Shown here: positions 36,446 to 47,940 of the stretch, one piece after another
How the letters are laid out: each line of letters opens with the position of its first letter
Position numbering within the stretch: position 1 is the first letter of the stretch
Assembly (NCBI GenBank): GCA_002245135.1
Contig: NGBS01000292.1
Span: forward strand, 248,001 to 312,000
DNA: 64,000 nt
Source: Proteromonas lacertae
Lineage: Eukaryota; Sar; Bigyra; Opalinata; Proteromonadidae
Reading direction: 5' to 3'
Program-made: the position numbers and the translations under genes
Notes under the pieces: model-generated
The model's database searches: none
The model's input: only the letters and a program-made list of their open reading frames with translations
What the model was told of the DNA's origin: nothing

Positions 36446-37758
36446 ATGAGCAGCGCACACATAGAATTAGACATTAAATATGAAGCTCCCAGAGGCACTA
36501 GAGTCCAGGTATGCCATCAACTTCTTTATATGGTTAGGCTTATCTGAATTTACTGAAGGCTTGTTTAGGTGCAGGTATTTTTGGGTTGCCAATAGCTATG
36601 CATGATGTATATTAGTGTAAATTTATATTTTTTTAGTCTGGCATAGTCGAATCGGTAATTTTGATGATTGTAATTGCTATATGGGTGAGCTATTCATTAT
36701 CAAAACTGATTACAATAGAACGAACTGCAATCGTTGAAAGGCACACAGGCTTCAAAACAACCAACCTTCTCTCAGAAATCTGTTATCAAGCATTTGGTAA
36801 ATGGGGATCATATGTATTAGAAGCAACCGTCTCTCTCACAATGTTAGGAGTAGGTGTGGTATATATAACCACTTCAGCCGATTTAATTTCGCATTTACCT
36901 TGGGACAAAGCAGGATCAGATTTCCTATACAAAAATAAAGCCATGTTCGTACTATTTATTGGAATATTATTAATACCTTTAGTTTTATTACGTGACTGTG
37001 CTTCATTATCATTTGCGAGTATGCTAGGCAATGTAGCTATCATTGGTAGTTTATTGATTGTGTTTATCTATGGATTAGTGAATAATGATTTATCTCATAT
37101 GCACGATATACCCTATGTGAAAACATCATCAGCTGCATTATCTAATCTATTTGGTACTTTGATATTCTCATATGGAATAATATTTAATTTAATGCCAGTA
37201 CTACAAGATATGAAAGATAAAAAGCAATTTCCAATAGCCATGAATGGATCATTAGGAACTGCAGCTATATTATACATTATAGTGACAATATCACTGTGTG
37301 TCATCTATAATAATGTTCCTTCAGGAATAGCTGGTAATATCATACAGAATTTAGATAGTAATAATCCATGTTACTATGTATCAACAGTATTAGTGTCAAT
37401 GATGTGCATTTTTTCATTCCCATTAGCTGTATGTCCAGCAGTACAGATATTAGAACCAAAACCAAAGGATGATGATTGTGGATTCTTCACAAAAACACCT
37501 GGTAGAATTATATTGAGATTAATTGTGTTAATTATTGATTGTGGTTTAGGTGCTTTGATTCCTAGTTTTAATATAGCCGTTACATTGATTGGTGATGTTA
37601 CATTAACATTTGGTACATTTATATTGCCTCCTATTCTATATTTGAAGTTGAAAGGACATGATATGACTAAATTCCAAATTGGAGTTGAAATATTTTTCGT
37701 GTTATTGGGTGTTGCAACTATGGTGTTTGCAACAGTCAATTCTATTTTGTCGTTATAA
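36446..37758 (+). CDS. Amino acid/auxin permease-family transporter, copy 1
   Basis: Three exons (36446..36508, 36538..36606, 36637..37758; introns 29 and 30 nt) give 417 aa. The family start LNLLKACLGAGIFGLPIAMH is the conserved TM1 of AAAP transporters (SLC32/36/38). About 11 TM helices follow, including LGVGVVYITTSADLISHLPW and PLVLLRDCASLSFASMLGN. The conserved loop LEPKPKDDDCGFFT precedes the last TMs. Such proteins move neutral amino acids with H+ or Na+ at the plasma or vacuole membrane. The first two introns sit at the same places in all four copies in this window (after the N-terminal tail and after TM1). The N-terminal tail is short, cytosolic and unlike the other copies. Confidence 0.88.
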
Positions 37759-37920
37759 TCTTCTTAATCTTAACGTAAATTTATTCTTTTAAGATTAATA
37801 ATTAATTCATTTGATTTTAAGTGTGTATTTAAAAATTCTATAACTACTTTATACTATGTTAATATGAAACAAATAAAAAAATAAAAAATAGGCTTGACTA
37901 AATCAAGCTTTAGTTTTCCA

Positions 37921-37933
37921 CGGTTTCTACGTA
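37921..37933 (+). promoter_or_regulatory. Second copy of the 13-bp transporter-promoter motif
   Basis: cggtttctacgta ends 8 bp before the ATG of transporter copy 2 (37942). It matches the minus strand of 36387..36399 upstream of copy 1 exactly. A 13-base GC-containing match is unlikely by chance in so AT-rich a spacer. Confidence 0.45.
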
Positions 37934-37941
37934 AAACACAA

Positions 37942-39406
37942 ATGAGTAAAGAGCTTATTCTTCTTGAAGATGACATTAAAAAATCAACAAATTCTCAAGT
38001 ACATGCTTTCTTCTAACAATTCATAGGCTGCAATTAATTTAATGAAAACATGCTTGGGATCTGGTCTTTTAGCTTTGCCGATTTTGTTCCAAGAGGTATG
38101 CAATGAATATATATTTCCTTTGTAGTCTGGTATTGTTGAAAGTGTACTTATATCATCCATAATTGGTTTTTGGGTGTATAATTGTGCAACTAAATTAGTT
38201 AAAATACAATACTTACTTGTTGATCGATTTGATGATTATAAAACACATTCAATGTACTCAGAAATTTGTTATCAAGTATATCCACATTTTATTATTATAT
38301 TACAGGCATACGGTAAAGTAGGAGAGAAAATGTTTGACTTGATGACAAGTGTAACTTTAATTGGTATAGGTTTAGTTTACACTGTATAAATTAAAACAAT
38401 TAATTTAATCCAAATAGTTAACATCCAGTGAAATGTTATCTGCATTGCCATGGGATAAAATGCATTTAGATTTCATGACTAATCAGAATTATTGTATTAT
38501 TTTAGTGACATTACTACTAATTCCAGTCATATTGTTAAGAGATATGACTTCATTATCGTTTTCAAGCTTATTAGGAAATATTGCAATAATTAGCAGTATT
38601 GTTTTGGTGTTAATGTATAATTTTTTAAAATTAATATAATCATAAATAGATATGGATTAATCTATAATGATATGAATAACCTATTAGTTAATGTAAAATG
38701 GGTAGATAGTTCATTGAAAGGAATATCCAATTTATACGGGACATTGTTATATTCATTCGGAGTAATCTTCGTTGCACTACCAACAGTAGATGAGATGCAA
38801 ACTCCTGACGATTTCAGTAGAATATTATCCATTACCACCACATCTTCAGCTTTATTTTATGCAATATGTAACTCATTCCTCTATATATTGTTCCATAATG
38901 CTACTGGTGGCGTGAAAGGAAATATATTAGAGAATATGCATCCAGAATCTGTTTTTTATTATGTTGCTACAGTGTTAGTCTCATTGATGTGTGTATTTTC
39001 ATATCCTGTCACTGTTATGCCAGCTTTGCAATTATGTGAGCCAAAAAGTGATGAAAATGATCGTGGATTATTCACTCATAATTATAAGAAGATTCTATTT
39101 AGGATATCGATTGTTATTATTGCTTCAATAACTGCATTTTTCTTTCCTAGTTTTAATATCGTAGTTTCATTATATATCTTTTTGAAAACATTCTATTATT
39201 CAATATTATTTCTTTAATTTAATATTTTACTAGGTAATTTAACAATAACTCTTATTACATTTGTATTTCCTCCATTATTATATATTAAACTAAAAGGAGA
39301 AGATACTACAACCTCAGAGAAATATCATAATATAATTTTATCAATATTTGGACTTGCAAGTATGGTTTTTACAACAGTTACAGCAATAGTAACATTAAAA
39401 CATTAA
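37942..39406 (+). CDS. Amino acid/auxin permease-family transporter, copy 2 (contains an AT-AC intron)
   Basis: Seven exons (37942..37998, 38027..38095, 38126..38275, 38306..38383, 38418..38614, 38650..39173, 39231..39406) give 416 aa, matching copy 1 in length. TM1 is LMKTCLGSGLLALPILFQ; later LLLIPVILLRDMTSLSFSS and LCEPKSDENDRGLFT align with the other copies. It has four extra introns relative to copy 1. The last, 39174..39230, starts ATATCTTTTTG and ends TTTTAC. Only AT-AC removal restores FNIVVSLLGNLTITL, the same pattern as copies 3 and 4 (VVSLIGNVTL). It lies about 180 bp downstream of copy 1 in tandem. Confidence 0.88.
39174..39230 (+). other. U12-type AT-AC intron (transporter copy 2)
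   Basis: 5' site ATATCTTTTTG, branch site TTTCTTTAATTT, 3' end TATTTTAC, 57 nt. Without splicing the frame ends at TAA. AT-AC removal gives TTA|GGT|AAT (L-G-N), conserved in the paralogues. A GT-AG solution does not exist here. Confidence 0.88.
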
Positions 39407-39443
39407 ATATAGAATATATTATTATTATTAATTGAATTTTTCT

Positions 39444-42400
39444 TTATCTACTAAATAATTCAATATTATGAGAAAGATTTTCTACTTTTATTTTATACAA
39501 CTCGTATAAATATGGTAAATACTCATATATTTCTGATATTTCATCATGATTCAATTTCAAACGTGTTAAATCTATTGAATGTTTCTCTTTTATTGAAGAT
39601 AAAAGTGTGTGATATGTTGTATGTAAATCAAAAACTGTCTTTTCTATCACTCTAAATCTTTGATTTGGATATTTCAAACAAATATTCAACAACAAATATT
39701 CATATCCTTTTTTACTATCACTATTATTATATTCTTCACAAATATCCTCCAATAAATCTATTCATATAATAGAAATATAATTAATACTATATCTTTTCAT
39801 AATTTCGTTATATTCTTCTTCACTTTCAAAATGATATTTACTATTGTTTATCATTTCCTTTACTTTTTCTATCCATTTATAATTTGGATCATATAATTCT
39901 ACATCTTCCATTAACTCTTCGTCTATATCTCCCATGTTATTACCTGACACAATAATCTCTTTAACATTTGGATATTTTTTAATGTAAGTTAAAAGCTCTC
40001 TTATCTCATTAGATGTGAATTTATTATCTATAAATAATAATAATTACAATTATAATAAACTTTTTAAAACCAAAGATTTTATCACTATTTTTGGATTGAA
40101 TAGCATACATAAATTTGATATACAATTATCTGTTAAGGAATTATCTATAATACAAAATAAATATATTGAAATATATATACTTGATAAACATAGCATTTCC
40201 AGATTATGGAATGTATTAAATCTACTAGATATTATCTTGATTGCTAAATCAGTTAAACCACATTCTATTACATTATAAAATAATAGAATTACTAATAAAA
40301 TCTATTCTTATAAAATTATTAATATTCTTTGAATTAAAAAGATACTCCACTCCTTTATCAGTAATACAATTTCCTAATTGAATTATTATAATTAAAATAT
40401 ACTATTGATATTCAACATATTAATGTATGGTAAATTATCTAATGATTTTGATAAATATTTACAGCTAATTGCAGTTAAATTATTATCACCAACATTTATA
40501 AACTGTAAGTTGGACATACAATACAAATTCAAACATATTATTTTCATTGATTCATCTGTTAAATTTGTTTTCTGTAATTCTAAATTTTTTAAATTATGAA
40601 AAGAATCTGGTAATATTTTAAATCCTTTGAAATTTAATTTATTATCTATTTATTATTATGCTATATATATAATACAATTAAGATTGAATTCATTTAATCT
40701 CTTTGAATAAATTATATCACATAAATATTCTACTCCATCATCTGAAATATCATTTATACCTACATATAATCCCTCTAATCTTGACAGTATTGGAAAATAT
40801 TTAGACAAACCTCTTACTCCTTCATTTGTTATTCTATTGCCATTTACACCGAATGATTTAAGATTTGGTAGATGAGGTAATAAGTTACATAAATTATTTA
40901 AACCTTTGTCATTCAGATTATTGTCTATGAAGAATCGTATTTAATAAAATAACATATATACATCCAACGCCAAGTACTGTTATTGATAATGATTTAGGAA
41001 TAGATAATATCTCATTCAAATGTTCTACATCATCATTTCCTATCTCATTATCTATTAAACTAAAGATGAAAAGATATACAATTCATAAATATATTTCTGA
41101 GATTTAGTAAACTCATTAATTTTTTCATTAACATGCAAAATGAATAAGAATTTAATTGGCATCCACACAAACTAATTTCCTTTAGATTTTGACAAATTAA
41201 TATTGCATTAGAAAAACATTCTATACCAATTTCTGTAAAACTATTATTTGACATATCCAATTTTATTAACTTGTTTAAATAATGTAGGTTAAGCGATATA
41301 TACTTTAAACCACAATCATCTATATTTATTTCATATAAACTAAGTTCTGCTAAATTTGTCAATATGCTGAATCTATTACTTATTTCTTTTATTCCTTCAT
41401 TGCCTATATTGTTTTTATCAAGACATAACTGCTGTAAATACTTTAAATACGATAATTGTGAAGCAAGTTCTATAGCTCCTACAGTATTGAATCTATTATC
41501 TAAAAAAATAAAATATATTTATATTAATATACTCATTAATGATAAAATTTCTAAATAAACAACATTTCTTAGATTCTTACTTAACTCAATAACTCCAGAA
41601 TCATCAATATAATTATCTATTCAAATGAATATATTATAATATATACTATCCAATATAAGTTCTATTAAATACATACAACTATTCATTTGTCTAATTAATA
41701 AAGGAATAATGGATGATGATAAATTATCATCTCTAAAACATATTGTACGTAGTTGATATGCTTCAGACAATCCATCTAATATCAAATTCACTTTTTCATC
41801 ATTCAATCCACAATCTAAAAATAGACTATAAATATACATTGAAAATTAATTGTGATTATTCTTTTCAGATTTTTAATATAATAGCTTATGAAACAGCAGT
41901 CTTCAATAGTCAATCTCTTACCTATGTCAATAAAATAAAAATTTCTATACCTTTTGCTTCTATGTTTAGTGTATTTCCTATGCATTTACAATACTTCAGT
42001 CTTGAGTAATCATTTTCACAATCAATCATTTTCATCACTTTACTACCAATTCCATAATTCATTGCTATAATACATAAAAAGTTGAAAATTATTTCATCCC
42101 TTGTTCTATTGAAAGTATTTGCCACATCTTCCAATAAACCTATTTCAAATATTATCATGAAAAACAAGTATACCACAACTATCAACAACATATAACATTA
42201 CTCTTTCATTTGAATAACAGTCTTCTGTCTTTAATAAATTATATACTTCACTTTTACTAATAACTATTTAAATGAAATGATAATAATATCAATATATACA
42301 TTCTGAATCTACTTCTTTTATTTTATCCAAAAGATTAGGAATCTTTGATGAATCGATTGGATTTCTACTAATTTCCAGTTTAATTTTGTATGGTAATTGC

Positions 42401-45260
42401 TGAATACTCTCCAACAACACTTCACACCCCTTTTCTGTCATTCTGTTGCCTAATTGATATATAAATAAATAAAATACCTTTCAAATCTATCGATTCTAAT
42501 AATGGTAGAAGATGAAGTGAATGAGCAAATGATATTATTCCACTATCATCTATATAATTATTACATAATGTGATTCTTTTCAATTCAGACAAATAACTCA
42601 TGTTTTGTAGAAAGTATTTAAATCCAGCAATACTTATATCATTCTCTATTTTTAGAAAATATATAAAAGATTTACTGTTAATGTTAAATTCTTCAAGATT
42701 TTGCTAGTACGCTAAAATTTTTGCATAATACAGTAAATATATCATCTGTTATTTCACAGTCTAAATAATATCAGAAGAAATAAATACTATTAATTATTAG
42801 ATTCTTCAATGATCTTAAAAGTCTAATTGATTCGATCAATTCTTTAAACAATGATAGACAATTATGAATATCATCGAAAGCTAATGTTGTCAAATTTGTG
42901 ACATAACGTAAATTGTCTCTTATCGCTTTCAACCCTAATATTCCGCACCCACAATCTATATAAAATATAAACTCAAATAATAAGCAAACTTTGAAAACTG
43001 ATTTGCTCTAGTTTTCTAATGTATTTGAAAGAATTGGCAATTGATATCACTCCTTCATCTCCAATTGTTATTAAAAAAAAAATAAAAGTTTTCAAATTTG
43101 ATAAATATGGTAAAGCTTTTGAAAATTCCAATATTCCTTTTGAAGTAATAGAGTTTCCTATAAAAAATGCATTTGATTGAATAATATACTATAAATTCCT
43201 ATTATTTCAAGTTTTGTGAATCTTGTTAAAGCTTTGCTCAGCTTAATTAATACATTGTCACTTAGTTTGTTCTGAGAAATATTTAACCAATAATAATTTA
43301 GGACAATATTGTAAAGCATCACATAATATTTCTATATCATTATCATCAAGATTCTGATCTATGAAAATGGTAATGAAGAAAAATACTTTCAAGATTAATT
43401 CCATAATTATTCTGTATTCCTGAAAATATTTTATTCTGACTTCCTTTTAGTTTTGTTATATTCATTATTGATAGTTTATAAGCAGGGTATAGTGAGAGTG
43501 CAAAACCAAACAATATTCCAAAGAAATAATTCCTTGGATTATTCATTACACGATATGTATGGTTTGTCATAATATCTACAATTGATTAAAAAAGAATTTC
43601 TATACTAATATTCTTACTTAGTTGTTTATATATATAATGATTATCTATAATGTACTGACTTGTCTTCAACATTTCAAAAGCATCATTACTAATATTTTTG
43701 AATGAAAATTTCAATGGAATTGATTTGTTTTCATAATTATATAATAATAGTTTCACACTTTCATGGTTTAAAGATATTCCACATAAACTCAGTTTTTCTA
43801 ACTTTGGCATTTTGTACATGTATCTATGAATATATTTAACTGATTTATCACTCAATTTATTATCTAAAATATGTATTAAAAAAACTACATTATACAAGAT
43901 AAATACAACTTTGATAGTTCATTAAATGAGTTAGAATAACACAAAAATATAATAATATCATTGTCTTTAAGATGAGTGAAAGAGATTTTGAGAGATTTTA
44001 AATATGGCATATGTGACAAACCTATTGCAAATTCTTTCATTTTCTTATGTAAATTTATACTTTCTAAATAAATATAATAATTAATTAAATATACTGGACA
44101 TATTCAATTGTTCTAAACACGGAAACATTGATTCAGTTGGAATAAATCTTTTCAATTCTATGTTATACATGTTTAGTATTTTCAACTTTTGAATATAACT
44201 ATAATCTATATCTGATAGATGTTGTGTATCATCAACACTCATATTGGATAGATTTAGTTGAAATGGCTTTTCAGAATGCAGATAAAACTTCACTTTAAAA
44301 CTATTATCTTTCTTTATCAATAAATCTATTAATTCCTTATTATCTTTATTTAACCAACTAATATTTAACAAATAGTAAAGATATTTAATTTATTGTAAGA
44401 ATTAAAGTAGTGAATCATTTCCATTAAGTTTTCTAAACAGAATTACAATGCATATATACTTTTGTTTGTTATTGTTTTGTCAAATATAATTGAATCTTTT
44501 ATTAAATAATTATTTGAAATTAAATTGATAACAGAATGGAACATCGATTGCAAATATATCAATTATATCATTTTCTTCTATCATCTCTTTCATCTTCTTC
44601 TTTAAATGATTATAAATCTCTTCTATTGTTGGTCTTTTGTTTGGATCATTATTACAACATTTTCCATATAATTTGTGGTAATTCGAAGTGTTTCCATTGT
44701 AATTTATATGCAATATAGGTGATTTTGAGAATAAAATATAATGTAATAATACTCCTAGACTGAATATATCACTTTTATTACAGATTTCTTTGTTTTGTAT
44801 AACTTCTGGTGATGTATAAAATAAATCTTCTAGATCACATGATTCTATAGGATTCATTTCATATTCACAGGGATTACTTACTATATAATTACCATCATCT
44901 GTTATTAAGATATTTGAAGGTTTGATTCTTCCATGAATTAAACCAATTTTGTGTAATAATCTTAATTGATTTACTATTTGATTAAACATCTTATTTATGG
45001 TATTTTCATCAAAACTATCTACTCCTTCAATTGATCCATTTTTATAATAAGGTAATACTATTATCGATATAATCTTCGTACATTGCAACTATTGCAAAAA
45101 AATAGGAGTTTCTAGAGAGGATATTAACATAATTGAATTTATCTATAAAAATAATAAAATATATTATACATATGAAAGTTGAATTGGAATTGATTGTTCT
45201 TCTAAATCATATATTTTATATACTAGCCTGGTTAAAATTCTTTTCTTCCACAATATAAGT
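39444..45260 (-). pseudogene. Kinase-like LRR locus B (large, exon-modular, frame broken in places)
   Basis: A minus-strand locus of about 5.8 kb. The 5' end codes a kinase-like C-lobe (44510..45088). HGRIKPSNILITDDGNYIV replaces HRDLKPxN...DFG, with the catalytic Asp lost and DFG absent, while LFYTSPEVI and KSDIFSLGVLLHYILF are retained. Then some 15-20 short exons code LRRs (pattern LxxLxLxxNxIxxxG), ending SHNIELFSR. Introns I could place are phase 1, x|gtat...tag|AT, as in gene A. Frame breaks occur near 45100 (T7 run), after 44510 and near 44372, so I cannot derive one intact protein. It may be a decaying family member, or a real gene blurred by errors or unplaced introns. Exon order beyond the kinase part was not fully solved. 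Confidence 0.55.
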
Positions 45261-45564
45261 ATATGAGTATTTGGTTGATTTTAGCTTAGATTTTAACTAT
45301 TTGTACATTTATATGAAATATACTTTAAAACCAAAAATTTCACAAAGTTCCATATCCGCATCTGACTATATATATACATATAACATATCAATACCTCAAC
45401 ACTATTAAAGATCTATAAACCAAATTTTTCATAATTAGTAAATCCATTAATAATGAGAAAATGAAAAGATTTCTAATAGAAGATTTGATATAGAAATCAA
45501 GCCTAGATTCATTTAAAAATCAAATTAATCAACAACAAAAGAATATTAGAAAAAATAAAATATT

Positions 45565-46701
45565 TTAAAAACCTCTCACTGTAAGAATATGATCAATATC
45601 CTTCCAAAATTGTTGACTTACTTGAGCATCGTAAGATCTGCTATTTCTGTTTATAGATATGATTTTCACTTTCCATCCTTTCACAGCTGGAGGAGCAGGC
45701 TCAGTATTCCAATTGAAATAGAATCCAGCTCTGTCACTAAACACATCAACTGGATTCTTCCACACATAATCTTCAAATTGCCAAGTTTCACCACATGTAA
45801 CTACAGCTATTACATTCTCCCAATCGCCTCGTTTCAATACTAAAGGAGAGTCGACTAATCTAAATGTTCGTTCTTTATCTTTCTGTTTCCTAGTTATAAC
45901 TATCTCATTTGTATAAGCTTCTATTCTAGCTTCTTCTGGACTTATAAATTGATTCTCAACTAATAATTTCTTGGCATTTTTCAATGTCACTAAACCCAAC
46001 TCAGGAGCTGGGAATAATATTATTGGAACTATATTAGAAGTATTTATTGAGGAAGATGAATAGGAAGTTGAGTTTAATTTTTGTCGTTTTGGTCTTTGTT
46101 GTTCTAAAGAACCTTCTAAATCCAAATTTATATTTTCCATCTGCAAATGTTCCTTCCACTGTGCATTTGTCTTTTCTTGTATTTTAGAAGGAGGTGCTGA
46201 AGCTATTGCTCTACTAATATGATCATAATATGCACTTACTTCTTTTAAATCATCATTTCCTTTTAAAATGTTGTTTGTGTCAATTGTACTTATTTGAGAT
46301 TCTAAAATACGATCAATTATTGGCTTGGTTTGTTGTGGTTCGACTTCTTGTGCTAGTTCTACAGCAGCTGATGTTGTTAACACGGATTTATCAATATATT
46401 CACTATCTTTACTAATTCCTTTCAAATAATTCACTAAACTCGTCACTTCTAGTGAATTTAAACATGTAAAACCTTTTTCTTTGGCTTCACGATAGTAATC
46501 AGAATATTTCAGAGATGGGTTTTTGATATGCTCATTAATTGTAAAAAATATATCTTTTAATTGCACAAATCCATTACTTGATTTAAAATTTGTAACAGAA
46601 TCGCCTTTATATGCTTTTCCATTCAATACTATATTTTCACCATCGGCTTTCATTTCCTTATTTCCATTGACACAGTACTTTATTGTTCCTAAAAGATCCA
46701 T
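45565..46701 (-). CDS. CDC73: Cdc73/parafibromin, PAF1 complex subunit
   Basis: A single-exon 378-aa frame. The N-terminus (MDLLGTIKYCVNGNKEMKA, then YSDYYREAKEKGFTCL) matches the Cdc73 N-terminal domain. The C-terminal Ras-like domain runs IILFPAPELGLVTLKNAKKL, then FRLVDSPLVLKRGDWENVIA, WQFEDYVW, PVDVF and QQFWKDIDHIL, the order in human parafibromin. It is shorter than the human protein because the middle region is reduced to a Ser/Asn-rich linker (about residues 150-230). PAF1C travels with RNA polymerase II and promotes H2B ubiquitination and H3K4/K36 methylation. It starts 92 bp from the divergent ARM-repeat gene; the spacer holds TTTGGCTTGACTTGACTTGA-like repeats. Confidence 0.93.
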   Translation of the reverse strand: MDLLGTIKYCVNGNKEMKADGENIVLNGKAYKGDSVTNFKSSNGFVQLKDIFFTINEHIKNPSLKYSDYYREAKEKGFTCLNSLEVTSLVNYLKGISKDSEYIDKSVLTTSAAVELAQEVEPQQTKPIIDRILESQISTIDTNNILKGNDDLKEVSAYYDHISRAIASAPPSKIQEKTNAQWKEHLQMENINLDLEGSLEQQRPKRQKLNSTSYSSSSINTSNIVPIILFPAPELGLVTLKNAKKLLVENQFISPEEARIEAYTNEIVITRKQKDKERTFRLVDSPLVLKRGDWENVIAVVTCGETWQFEDYVWKNPVDVFSDRAGFYFNWNTEPAPPAVKGWKVKIISINRNSRSYDAQVSQQFWKDIDHILTVRGF

Positions 46702-46793
46702 TTATTTGCAGGCTTTTAATAACAAAAATCAAAAAAATGAATTAGTTTGGCTTGACTTGACTTGAAAGAGTTGTTTTATTTTTTGTTTGAAAA

Positions 46794-47903
46794 ATGAGTG
46801 ATTCAGACCAAAGTATAACCAAACAGGCAAGTTTCAAAGCGTGTGACTCTGAAGCTTTAGATGAAGCTCAAAAGAAAAGGATGAACAACTACATTGAGTA
46901 TTAAAGGATATTTATTACTGTTATTAATAGCACATTGGTTAGATCTACTGATTTATACAAACCTGACATGCCAAATTCCATTATGGCTGATTTGACTCAA
47001 TTAATCAACAACTCTAAACTCTTGTTCTACATTGTTTTATGCAATATGTCAAGAAACCAAAATAATGAAAAGCCTTAATAGATGTATAGTTTGTATTTAT
47101 AACTGTTTAGATATTACTATTAAAAAATGCCCCATTCGAGTATTATGACTCAGCATTGCATTTGCTTTTGATAATGATGAATGAACCAGATACTCATAAA
47201 TTCTATTTAGCACAACGAAACTGTTTCAATGTCTTGTTAAATTTTTTACCTTATAATTCAACCACTTTTACTCAAGATCAGATTGTACATTTAGCAGTAG
47301 AAGCTTCTAATCTATTAAACTTATTATTAGCTGAAAATAGGAGAATGGCAAGACAAAATTATTTCAATGCCCCAAGTTTACCAGAACGGCTGTATAAATT
47401 CTTGCAATGGTCAATATCATTATATCCAACACAATACACTGAAAATACAGTACTTACATACGATATCAAAAGTAATTCACCAACATCGTCCTCATCTTCT
47501 TCATCATCCTCTACTCAACATTTATATAATACATATGACTTATGTAAAACCAGTTTAGAATTAATCAAAGAATCAGCTGCAGAAAGAGTAAGATATCAAG
47601 GTATAATATATAAATATAATACACATAAATAGATATTTTATGTAATAAAGACTACAATATATTATTATTACTATTAAAGCAATGTCTATACCCTATTCTC
47701 TCTACACACCCTCTAGAAGATATCCAATCATCTTCATTCATATCATCTCCTTATGTTATATATCTATTAGACTGCTTAAGGTCATTGATAGTCTTTAATA
47801 ATAAAGTCATTAACCATATAATAAGTAATGATAATAATAATAATATTTTATTATCGTTATATTGTGAATTATTGAAATTATATGTTTTATTCAATTATAA
47901 TTC

Positions 47904-47940
<37 letters not shown>

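Noticed and set aside
38276-38305. GTATATCC intron of transporter 2 as U12-type
   Set aside because: The donor is GTATATCC, offset from the U12 pattern, there is no TTCTTTAAT branch site, and it ends TTACAG like ordinary introns.
44354-44380. An eighth ATATCTTT intron in LRR locus B (minus strand)
   Set aside because: Only about 27 nt to the next AG and the phases do not join; the frame break there is better explained by one base in a T run.
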